Positions 54,830 to 64,000 of a stretch of 64,000 nt of DNA are shown here, piece after piece. Below the pieces are notes generated by a model. That model searched no databases and was not told the DNA's origin. It worked only from the letters and a program-made list of their open reading frames with translations. The DNA is taken from contig CM057823.1 in NCBI GenBank assembly GCA_030068075.1, forward strand, positions 15,286,485-15,350,484, written 5' to 3'. Source of the DNA: Paguma larvata. Lineage: Eukaryota; Chordata; Mammalia; Carnivora; Viverridae. The translations under genes and the position numbers were made by a program. Each line of letters starts with the position of its first letter. Positions within the stretch are counted from its first letter, which is position 1.

Positions 54830-56940
54830 TTGAAGTGTCATCTGACATCTGACAACAGAGACAGGGAAGAAATCACTAGATCGATAGTTCCCCAAATTCA
54901 ATTTTCAAAAGACCATTTGGAGTACTCTTGTACCAAAGCAGATGTAACTACTCTGGGTGGCCTCGGGATGCTAGGTGCCCCAGATAACATACTGTATATT
55001 TCAAAAAGATACTGTAGGAAATAGGCCTCATCTAAAACCAGGATCTTCAGTAGTACCTGGTTCTACTATGGGCATCATTCTGCAGCATCTCATTTACTCA
55101 TACAAAATAGCAATTGGAACCAGCGATGGCATTTGTTTTAAAGCTATTATTCTAGGATCTTCTCATAATGAGGCTTGTAAATTTTTTTGAGAGAACACAT
55201 AGTGCATCAGGCAGGGAAACTCCTCGCTAAAAAGAAATAGTGAAAGAGAGGCTGATAGTATTTTTATTTAAAAGAGTGGTCCTGCTCTGTGATATCAATT
55301 AGATTTCATTCACTTCTCTCTCTGTCACATTCACCCAAACTCATACCATCAAAGCCAGCTTCATCTGTGAGTGAAACATTTTCTTCTTATTGAAAATGAC
55401 AAGTTCCACATACCCTGAGACAGATGTCAAACTGGTCATAGAGAACAAGGAACATATTGGAACAAATCCTGGCAAATGTTCAAAGTAGAGAGTTTGATGA
55501 ATCCCGCATGTACAGGTCGGCACCAACAACTGTTCACTCAGGGACAAGTCTTGTTTCCATGTGCTCCTACCCCCTTCCTCTTAAAACAGATATAAATAAG
55601 ACAAAACAATTAAAAATCAGCTGACATTTCTGAAAACTCAGTATGACAAAAGAACAGCACCAAACTCAGAAGAGCTGACAACTGTGGAAACCAAACTAAT
55701 AGAGAACACCGAACAACGGACAAACTCAAAGGCTGTCAAGAAAACGCTAACCACAAGGCAAGAAGATCAGCTCTGATAAAGAAAAAATTCAAATCAATAC
55801 AAGAGATTTTTAAAAGAAGGAAACATTCTGAACTCTGAGTGGAATGGATGGCTTTTGACTTCACTTATGTACAGGTAAAGATGCCTTTCATCGTGAGTTC
55901 TATAATATCCTCAGTGACCTTGTGAACTAGAGCAAATGTCAGAAGTTGTACACCAAAATGGGAATAAGCCCAGTTAAGTGTAGGTCTTACCTTTCTACTC
56001 ACAGTGGGTACATGGATCTTGATTATAATTATCTGTTGATACATCAAGGTATTTTCTGATAACAATAACAGTATTGAGATTTTAATTGGGGGCTTGTAAG
56101 AGATAAGACCAAAACCTAGGGCAATAGAAATAGGGTTGGTAAAGACATATTTTGAACAAAGAAATTGTAACAAGACTATAAAATTCCACATTAGTCTATA
56201 TGCCTTCCCACAGGGAAGTGGTCGGAGACGTTAGGTACCACTGCCTCTAATAGCATACTACCCCACATCTAGGGAATACTGTACCTTACCCACTGGAGAA
56301 AGGCCTATCATAACTATAATTTTCTTAAAAATGCCTCTTTCCCTCCCTTTACTTGATCCCTGCATCTGACAAGATAACACACATACATTCTCTTCCTCTT
56401 TCACTCCCTACCACCTTCCTTTTCTACTGATTGAGAGACTCAAACTTTCAAAAAACCCTAAATTCACTCCCACTTAATAAAAATGCCTTCCAAATTTAAA
56501 CTACTGCGTAATAATCTTGAAGTAGGAAATGTGGCTGATACAATGTGAAAAAAATAAGCATAAACCTGTGGGAAAGAATTAAAATATAAAAATAACTTGG
56601 CAGGATTAATGAGTCTAGCACATTTTGCTAGAAATAATGAAGAGGATTTTTGTTGTCGGATGAATAATACATATTTTCTTCAGCTTGGATTTCTCCATGT
56701 TTCTTCATTTTTCTTTGGTAAATAGGCATAAATAGGTTATCAGAATCATTCTGTTGTGTATGTTAACAATTAGTTGCAAAGGTTCAGAACAAGTCTAACA
56801 GAAAAAAAAATAATGGAGAACTAGTTCCCCCTAGAAAACAGTATCCTTGTGAACTGGTCCTGAGGAAAAGCAAGTAATCTGGACTCTATTTGATGTCCAT
56901 CCTAATTATTGAATTAAAACTTCTGAGGATATCTAATTGT
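54830..56940. other. Long unique stretch, nothing recognised
   Basis: More than 2 kb without a named repeat, exon or RNA gene. Small minus-strand frames at 55341-55547 and 55865-56191 have no domain. One of the largest repeat-poor blocks and so a candidate for conserved non-coding sequence. Confidence 0.4.
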
Positions 56941-56954
56941 TCAAAAATGGCATT

Positions 56955-57082
56955 GGGGCACCTGGGTGGCTCGGTCAGTTAAGTGTGTCTGACTCTTAAT
57001 TTTGGTTCAGGTCATGATCTCACAATTGGTCACGAGATGGAACCCACATGAGGCTCTGTGCTGAGTGTAGAAACTGCTTAGG

Positions 57083-57118
<36 letters not shown>

Positions 57119-57157
57119 CCCCTCCCCTGCTCAAAATAAAATAAATACACATTTTTT
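56955..57157 (+). mobile_element. CanSINE, older-type middle
   Basis: GGGGCACCTGGGTGGCTCGG, CTTAATTTTGGTTCAGGTC, GTGCTGAGTGTAGAAACTGC. The CT-rich part is a pure (TC)n run at 57084-57115. TSD AAAAATGGCATT (from 56943) matches AAAAATGGTATT at 57158; the same target is reused by the L1 that follows. Confidence 0.94.
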
Positions 57158-57174
57158 AAAAATGGTATTATTAG

Positions 57175-57465
57175 AAGTCAGTCAGAGAAAGGCAGATACC
57201 ATATGTTTCCACGCATAGGTGGATTTTGAGAGACTTAGCAGAAAACAATGGTGGGGGGAAGAGGGGAAAAGAAAAAAGCCACAGAGAGGGAGGGAGACAA
57301 AACATAAGAGACTCAGAAAGACTAAGAACAAACTGAGGGGTGAGGGGGGTGTGGGAGGGGGAAGAGTGGGTGATGGGCACAGAGGAGCGCACTTTTTGGG
57401 AGGAGCACTGGGTGTTATATGGAAACCAATTTGACAATAAATTATTTAAAAAAACAAAACAAAAC
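57175..57465 (+). mobile_element. 5'-truncated cat-type L1 3' end
   Basis: About 290 bases of L1 3' sequence: GTCAGTCAGAGAAAGGCAG, ACAAAACATAAGAGACTCAG, GAACAAACTGAGGGG, a G-rich run, GAGCACTGGGTGTTATATGG and AACCAATTTGACAATAAAT, then an A-rich tail. TSD AAAATGGTATTATTAG (57159-57174) and AAAATGGCATTATTAG (57466-57481). Non-coding and unable to move. Confidence 0.92.
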
Positions 57466-57824
57466 AAAATGGCATTATTAGGCTCCTTGCTGTTTGAACT
57501 GCAGGCTTGCTCCACAAAAACCAGAATGAGATGTACTTAAGAACATGAAGAAACAGTCAGCTCAGGATAAATGAATAACTACAAACCCAACCTTATTTGG
57601 GATTTCAAAGCTAATCCAAAGATGACTGAATTCTCTGTATCTTTGCCACCCAAGTGAGGCTTCCAGAACTTTCCTACAAATACAAGTTATCTCTCTGATC
57701 TGAGATCTTGCAAGCATCTATCCTAAGCAGTCTCTTAAGTACTTTGTTATTGGTAAGTGGTCTGTTGACAATGAGTCCAGGAGCAAATGTGAATTCTGTA
57801 GGACGGAGACCAAAGGAATCTTTC

Positions 57825-58042
57825 TAGAATTTTTTTTTAACGTTTATTTAGTTTTGAGAGACATAGAGACAGAACATGAGCAGGGGAAGGGCAGAGAGAG
57901 AAGGAGATACAGAAACTGAAGCATGCTCCAGGCTCTGATGAGCCATCAGCACAGAGCCCGACGCAGGGCTCAAACTCACAGACCGTGAGATCATGACCTG
58001 AGCTGAAGTCGCCACCCAACCAACTGAGCCACCCAGGCACCC
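57825..58042 (-). mobile_element. Cat-type CanSINE
   Basis: Minus-strand copy: GGGGTGCCTGGGTGGCTCAG, GCTCAGGTCATGATCTCACGG, GTGCTGATGGCTCATCAGAGCC with a small insertion, tail AAATAAACGTTAAAA. Perfect TSD CCAAAGGAATCTTTC at 57810-57824 and 58043-58057. Confidence 0.96.
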
Positions 58043-58059
58043 CCAAAGGAATCTTTCAA

Positions 58060-59070
58060 ATATTGTCTTCCACCTCCACTGGATGCATAGGTGATAAGAT
58101 ATCCACAAAAACATTTTTGGAAAACAGATCAACTATGAAGAGCACAGTTGAACAAAACAGAGTAAGAGCAGACATAGAGAAGAGAAAAGCCTACTCCTCT
58201 TTCATGTTATTTTATGGCTTTATAAAGACTTCCTAAAGCCCTTCCCTCCCAAGTGGAACTGGCTGTCTTCACCGAGGCTCACCATACCTCCTTCTACCAA
58301 AACCATGTAACCTTTTGTTGTATTTATCGTTCATGAATGAACAAAAATTTTCGTAAATGAGGAATTCAAACTCAAATGAACGAAGAAAAAGGTGTTTTCA
58401 TTTTCATTGTCTTAAACTTAATATTCTTACACAGAGAGTTTTTCTCCCCAAAAAATAATCATGACAAATTGGAAAAAGATCAAACTCAAGAAAACAGAGT
58501 CATAGCATTATGAATTGTTTTAGTCTGGACATTGAGGGAAGATCTTTCTGCAAAGTTTTAAAATACAGTTTCAAAATTTCAATTATGTGCTCTGACTTTA
58601 GTAAGGCGTATAAACTCAGTACGTTTTTTTCTGTTTTTTTTTCTTTTTTTTCCTAGTTGGAACATCACTGGAGAGAAATTTGGGGGTACTGCTTAAGATA
58701 GTCATGTTACTACCCAAACCCTGCTGTTTCTAAGCTTTTCATAGCCTTGAAAATTAAAAATGTGTGTTCGATATGGCAAATGGTAATCGCGTTTTAATAC
58801 ATCTAATTATTTGAGATCTATTTATGAAATTGTATGATAATATGGCTTACTAAATATGAAAATACAACCATATCCCTTTGGTGAGAATAACGACTCTCCA
58901 TGCACTTGATATTTTAAGAAATGAGTGTGTAATTAACCACTGTAGACAAATCCAACAATAGTTCAGTCATTATAAAGCATCTGTTATGTTTGTGAACTGT
59001 CAAGTTAGAGCAAGTTTCAGAAGCCATAAATAGCTTTGTCGTGGTCTTCCCTTGGGACTAGGATCTTCTG
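58060..59070. other. Unique AT-rich sequence, nothing recognised
   Basis: No gene or repeat call. T-runs at 58624-58652. Ends in the GT repeat at 59071. Confidence 0.4.
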
Positions 59071-59094
59071 TGCGTGTGTGTGTGTGTGTGTGTG
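59071..59094. repeat. (GT)n microsatellite
   Basis: About twelve GT units, one interrupted to GC. Likely length-variable between individuals. Confidence 0.95.
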
Positions 59095-59433
59095 AGTGGT
59101 GATAAAAAGTAGGTCAATGGGAGAGAGTAATATTCCAAACTGGACACAGAGGGGAAGGAAGGGCCAAGATTTTGCTCTGATGTTTTCAAGTGAATTGATT
59201 TTCTTATCTCACACTCTTTTTCTCCCAAACTTTTTCATATTATTGAAACACAGTGAAGCAAAAGTATTTATTTATGTAACATACATGTGTATTTATTTAA
59301 TATGTAATATTTCTTTAATAATGGTCATATATATGTAATACATATATATAATCCCAAATATTTCTCTAGTAACTGATCCTCTAAAGTTAGAACTCATTAC
59401 CCATGTTGATATTTTGGTGTTGGTTTGGGGGGC

Positions 59434-59441
59434 TCTATCTA

Positions 59442-59487
<46 letters not shown>

Positions 59488-59504
59488 ATCTATCTATCTA
59501 TCTA
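59434..59504. repeat. (TATC)n/(GATA)n microsatellite
   Basis: Compound tetranucleotide: CTATCT, three CTGT units, about nine CTAT units, one incomplete ATC, then four more. Cat forensic and mapping markers often use this class, but I do not identify it with a named marker. Confidence 0.96.
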
Positions 59505-59639
59505 CAAGAGGTTCTATAACAATGTCTTGAGTATGGCTCTCAGTGTGGGAATCTATATTGGTATTCATGGAGGTTTGGGGATTCTCTGAGAAAGGTTAAA
59601 CATTTTTTTCTATTCATTATACTTTTTCCCTTGAGGAGG

Positions 59640-60420
59640 CAAATATTTCTCTAAAAGGACATGGAATGCAGGAACCACAAAAGAGAAAGCTGATCAGGCT
59701 GAAATTCATTAAAGTGAAGACCTTCTTTACAACAAAAACAAAACACCATTAAAAGAGTGAAAAGGCATGCTGAAGCCCAGGAGAGGAGATTCTCAACACA
59801 TTGATCCGTCAGAGGACCTGTGGTTAGAACAGGAGTCCTACAGTTCAACAAGAGAGAGACAACCCAACTTCTAATAAAGCAGCAGAATATTGAAATAGAC
59901 ATTTCACAAGAGGATGTCCAAATGGCCACTAAGCATATGAAAGGTTTTCAACATAATTAGGCATCAGAGAAATGAAAAATTAAAAGCACAGTGAGATACA
60001 TTGTGATGCACTCTCCAGAATGGCTAAAATTAAAAAAGGCGGAGAATACCAAGTCTCTGACATTCGCTGCTATGACTTTCAATAGTTAGGCTTTGAAAAT
60101 GAATTGAGTGGTAGGTACTAATGTTGAATTAAAGCAGCCAGACCCAGAGGGTATGTTCTGGGTGAATCCACTTAAATCAAACAGGTTAGGAAAACTAACC
60201 TACAGGGATAGAATCAGATCAGTGGTTACCTCTGCGGGGTTGGGTATGAACTGGGAGAGGAAATGAAGGCGTCTTCAAAGATTCTAAAAACATTTTGTAT
60301 TTTAATTAGAATGGTAGTTACACAAACATGTGCAAATGTAAAAAGTAATTAACCCACATACTTAAGATTTATGCAGGTATGTATAACTCAACAAAAATAT
60401 CTTTTTTCAATGACTGAAAG
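59640..60420 (+). pseudogene. Old L1 ORF2 end and 3'UTR, plus strand
   Basis: Sense L1 wording: GACCTTCTTTACAACAAAAAC, AAGAGTGAAAAGGCATGC, GGATGTCCAAATGGCCAC, AAAAGCACAGTGAGATACA, AGAATGGCTAAAATTAAAAAAG, then after a gap GATAGAATCAGATCAGTGG, TTACCTCTGCGGGG and TGGTAGTTACACAAACATG. The middle section of the L1 is missing. No usable frame. Confidence 0.85.
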
Positions 60421-60429
60421 TAAACCAGT

Positions 60430-60920
60430 AGAATCCACCACATTTGAGAAAATGTGCTATAACGAATGTACTATATTTATGCACAAAAGAAGAAAAACAT
60501 TAATATTGAGAAAATTATTTTTAAAAATAACTAGAAATGCATATTATATATTAAAGAGGAAATGAGTTGGCATTATAAATATTCACTGTCAGAATATATG
60601 TAACGTATTTAAATAACATTCCCAATGCTCTTACAGTTATGAAGGCAGTTCGTTTATTTGCATAACCTGGCTTTCACGAGGATCTCAGTTTCCAACCAAA
60701 ATAAATCAGGATCCGTTCCCTGCATCGTTTTCACTTCATTAATTAACATCTAATTTATAGGCATCTCAGCAGTGGAAGCACTTTTGCAAATAGGACAAAC
60801 TAAAATAAGCACAGACGTTTTTAAACGTCTTGGCAATACAAAGGGCCCTTTCCCATCCTATTTCATAATTTCAAAATCCTTCCCCCGCGAAGTTTCCTGA
60901 CCTGCTTAGTCACAAGTAAT
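60430..60920. other. Unique AT-rich sequence
   Basis: No gene or repeat assigned. It follows the L1 3' end, so its first part may be decayed L1 tail. Confidence 0.4.
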
Positions 60921-60924
60921 CACT

Positions 60925-61115
60925 CCATTCTTCATGTTCCTGTAACAGTTTGTTCTAACCTCCATCATAGCACCTGTCTTTTTATAAATAATATTTGCTA
61001 AACTGAGTTCTTTGAGGACAGAGAACAAGCCTTATTAATCTTTTAATGCATCTTGTCTTGTACTCTGTGGGCATTCAATAAGTGTCTGGTGAATGACTGA
61101 ACGCATTAATAGATA
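60925..61115 (+). mobile_element. L2 3' end
   Basis: TTTGAGGACAGAGAACAAGC, CTTGTCTTGTACTCTGTGGG and CATTCAATAAGTGTCTGGTG with GAATGACTGAACG are L2 terminal wording in sense. Confidence 0.75.
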
Positions 61116-61119
61116 ATCT

Positions 61120-61830
61120 AGAAACGCTGCTGAGAGTCATGAGGTGCACTTGCCAACTTGGAAAATAAAGACTGAGAAACTCCGCCATTGGTACCCAGAA
61201 CTCCACAGGCTTGGCTCACACTGTTCTTTTCAGCCTGGGGTGCTTTTATCCTACACATCCGCCCCCATCTGACTTCTCTTCGCTCCCCCCAATTCAGCGC
61301 GGCAGTTGACAGCCTTGGATTGTTCATTTCAGACTGGGTTAGGTGTCACAGGTACTGCCCCCGTGAAAGCAGGTGTGGGTCTCTAAAGCCAGCTTTTAGC
61401 CGCCTGGAAAGTTTTCTGCTTTAGATATCTGCTTCCCCCGTGTGCTCTGCCAGAATGCCGAACCGCAGTTTAGGGTCGAGGGCCAGCAAAAGTGCAAAAG
61501 AGATTCAGAATAAAAGTACAAGGTTCTCTGGTGCCTCACTCGTTAACAGCACAGTGCATCTCAAGCCACACAGACAACGGTCCCCCTGGGGTAAGAAAGC
61601 CTATGGGTTGGGGAGCTCAGAGCCCCAAGCTCTGTCTCCCCTCTCTCACTGGGGAAGAGCAGTGCCAGCACTCAACAGGCTACTCTATATCAGACAGAAC
61701 ACTACCACCACTGCCTCCTCAATCTGGGGGCTTTTGTGGGCACCCAAGGGTGAGGCGCCCAGCTCACACTATCACTGGCCACTCACTTCCCCAGGGATGG
61801 ATGGGAAACCTTAACCTTGAACCTCTTCCA
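61120..61830. other. Unassigned GC-richer sequence
   Basis: Several overlapping plus-strand frames (61188-61902) share no motif and run into the following SINE. No repeat recognised. Confidence 0.4.
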
Positions 61831-61836
61831 TTCTTT

Positions 61837-62058
61837 ATATATTTTTTAAGTCTATTTATTTATTTTGAGAGAGAGAGAGTGTGTGTGTGCATGTGCATGT
61901 GAATGGGGGAGGGGCAGAGAGAGAGAGAAAAAGAGAGAATCCCAAGCAGGCTCTGCAACATCAGTGCAGAGCCTGACGTGGAGCTTGAACTCTTGGATCC
62001 TTATGACCTCATGACCTGAGCCGAAATCCAGAGTCAGACACTTAATCTACTGAGCCAC
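61837..62058 (-). mobile_element. CanSINE with degraded head
   Basis: Minus-strand copy: the head is reduced to GGTTGGTGGCTCAG, but GGCTCAGGTCATGAGG, TCTGCACTGATGTTGC and tail AAATAAATAGAC are recognisable. It contains GT runs beside the GA/TC run at 61867-61890. Possible degraded TSD CTTCCATTCTTTATA / CTTCAGTTCTATAAT. Confidence 0.9.
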
Positions 62059-62064
62059 CAACCC

Positions 62065-63880
62065 CCCACCCCCTTCAGTTCTATAATTTGACTCAGCTTA
62101 TAAGACGTTGTTATGATCACCCTTTGCTCCTGTTGCACTAGGCTCTTTCCAAAGCCAGGGCTCTGCATATGACAGGCCAGCTCATGAGTTGATGGTGACA
62201 GCATCCCCGCCATAACAGAGGCTCTCGCAAGCCTACTAGCTCGTCCTGGGTTTACGGTGCTGGTGAACAGTTGGCACCAGCTGTCTACAAGTCTAGATGT
62301 GGTGCTAGTCCTTGGAGGGGAACGGCCACCGCTGCTGCGACTCCTCTCCCATGGGATGGGTGGAAAGGGACCAGTGGGGCTTCAGAGAGTGGCTATGATG
62401 GCACAGCAGCTGGGACGATGTTCCAGAAGGAGCTAGCGTCACTGCCACCACCGGCACTTAGGTATAGACCTCTCCTCCCAACCCGGCAAACCAAACCATA
62501 TTCTCCTCCACCCAAACCTTGTCCAAGCTCATCTGTATTTTGCCTCTATTTGGTGCTGGCCACAAGGGGGCTTGGTTGTGACAACAGGTCTTCTACCTCA
62601 GTCTCCTCCCCAAATGCCGGTTCCTGGGGACTAAAGCAGGCCTCCTTGTGGGCTGGGACAGTGACATTTACACCTTTCTTTTCTTTCTTGCTAAAGGGCA
62701 CATATTCTTGCCAACTCTACTGACTGCCAGTGAACTGCACCAGGCAGTGAAAGAGCTGGTCCAAGATCAAAGATGGGAAAGAACGGCAATTAGGATTTCC
62801 GTTGCTTTTACTTTTGTTTTCCTGCAAATAAGTAAGAGGCTGTGTAACAGACAGAGGTATAGACAATGAAGTGAGTGGCCTCACCTCCCTACAGCCACAC
62901 CCAGTCTTCACAGAGGTCCTACAGCCAGTCTTCACAGCACCTCCCTACAGCCAGTCTTCACAGAGGTGCCCCAGTAGGAGTCCTGGGCGGGAAAAGGAAA
63001 TCACCAGTCATGAGCTTGGTGGGAAGTTCATGAACTTGCCTTTTAAATATTAGCCTTTACCTACCGCCAGATCAGGAATTCTGTGTTCTGATCAATAGGC
63101 CTACAGAAGGTTTGGCCCCATACAGCATGCACGTCCCTTTGTCCTTTGAGCTTCTAGAAGGAAAGACACCCATGTCTCGTATCTCTGTATTTCCGGCATA
63201 ATACTATAGCAAGCCCATAGGAGGGACCCTGAAAATGTCTGTTCATCAAATAAGCTGACTGTTCCGCTTTGAGTTTTACACCCCAGAGTGTATGAATAGC
63301 TCCTGGAGGAGGTGAACGAAACCCAGAAAGGTTGGTCACATGGTCTCGGGGTTCTCCTTTGCTCTAATGTCTCTAGATCTCGATTATGTAGGAATAGGAG
63401 CCTGACCTTTCCCACGGCTCCAGTTGGCCTTCAGAGACGTGAAGAAGGAAATGTGGGTCCCTAGCTAGAGTTACTCATAGGGCTTGATGAGCTTTGCAGC
63501 AGAGCCAAATGGCAGGGGAGGGATGAGGACAGCAAGACATGGGAGGTGGGGCTGAAGAGGCTCCATGTAGGTTACATGAAGAACTCAATGACTACATCAA
63601 CTGTCATTGATGTTCTCTTCTCATGAAGCCAAAATATCCCAAGTCCTGTACCCCCCTGCTTGTCAAACATTTATGCATAGTGTTGGTGTTGGATGAAGTT
63701 TCAACAGATTTTTGGAAAAATAATAAAAATAAGGTTTTCATAAAGCTAAATTTATTCCTTTTTAAGAGAATGACCTAATATAGGGATATATATTTCCTAG
63801 ATTTTTTTGAGACGGGAGAGAGTGGGAACTATTCCTTCTTTGACGTTACGAGGACAGTGAATATCATTATTAAAAAATGT
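62065..63880. other. Unique sequence with short minisatellite
   Basis: GC-rich to 62650. The 150-codon plus-strand frame 62271-62723 has Ala/Ser/Pro-rich content but no domain or context. A three-unit minisatellite lies at 62886-62970. Otherwise nothing assigned. Confidence 0.4.
62886..62970. repeat. Three-unit minisatellite
   Basis: CCTACAGCCAGTCTTCACAG recurs at about 62887 (with an extra CACACC), 62919 and 62943, linked by AGGT or CACCTC. Units are 24-32 bases. Copies two and three are identical over the 20-base core. Confidence 0.92.
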
Positions 63881-63886
63881 CTTTAG

Positions 63887-64000
63887 AAGCACCTGGGTGG
63901 CTCAGTCGGTTAAGCATCCAACTTCGGCTCAGGTCATGAGCTCATACTTTGTGAGTTCCAGCCCTGCATCAGGCTCTGGGCTGACAGCTCAGAGCCTGGA
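63887..64000 (+). mobile_element. Cat-type CanSINE, cut by window end
   Basis: AGCACCTGGGTGGCTCAGTC, ACTTCGGCTCAGGTCATGAG and GGGCTGACAGCTCAGAGCCTG are present; the CT-rich part and tail would lie beyond position 64000. Confidence 0.95.

Noticed and set aside
62271..62723. 150-codon plus-strand open frame
   Set aside because: Low-complexity Ala/Ser/Pro-rich peptide in GC-richer DNA, with overlapping open frames and no supporting context.
1..64000. Nuclear copies of mitochondrial DNA and intact endogenous retrovirus
   Set aside because: Cats are rich in both, so I looked, but found no recognisable mitochondrial gene sequence, no paired LTRs and no retroviral protein motif.

Overview
This window is mammalian nuclear DNA, and almost certainly from a cat-family carnivore (Felidae). 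About thirty copies of the carnivore tRNA-Lys-derived SINE (CanSINE) occur, roughly one per 2 kb. Most are the cat-type subfamily, with the head CACCTGGGTGGCTCAG, a middle GTGCTGACAGCTCAGAGCC, a CT-rich stretch and an AATAAACATTAAAA tail. A short L1 3' end of the type I associate with cat L1 elements lies at 57175-57465. Old mammal-wide repeats (MIR, L2, L1M-type L1, MaLR-type LTRs, hAT fossils) make up much of the rest. There is no prokaryotic signal.

I found no protein-coding gene, functional RNA gene or convincing exon. Every long open frame is short, unsupported by family motifs, or lies in repeats. The window is best read as intergenic or deep intronic sequence. Repeat subfamily names come from recognised consensus phrases, not a database search. 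Boundaries are about +/-10-30 bases unless a target-site duplication (TSD) fixes them.

Layout. 1-5 kb: mostly unique, with a MIR, a CpG-enriched stretch (about 2.5-3.7 kb) and two LTR-type fossils. 5-9.4 kb: SINEs and an old minus-strand L1 split by a cat SINE and by about 650 bases I cannot assign. 9.4-15 kb: mostly unassigned, one SINE. 15-22.4 kb: L1 3' pieces, two MaLR LTRs, a MIR and several SINEs. 22.4-30 kb: long unique stretches, two L1 3'UTR-type fossils in opposite orientation and three SINEs. 32-38.5 kb: three large minus-strand L1 fossils, interrupted by SINEs and an hAT element. 39-45.5 kb: L2 ends, serially inserted SINEs, an unusual degenerate tandem array, a CpG-rich segment and another L1 fossil. 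46-64 kb: long unique stretches with SINEs, MIR/L2 remnants, a short cat-type L1, an older plus-strand L1, a GATA-class microsatellite and a SINE cut by the window end.

The most informative structures are local rearrangement and insertion histories. There is a 137-base ungapped local duplication that carries a SINE head with its unique flank. There are two places where successive retroelements used the same target, leaving three copies of it. One SINE is nested in another SINE's tail. There is a four-unit degenerate tandem array with an apparent 250-base dimer period. I see no evidence for a new multi-gene biological system here.
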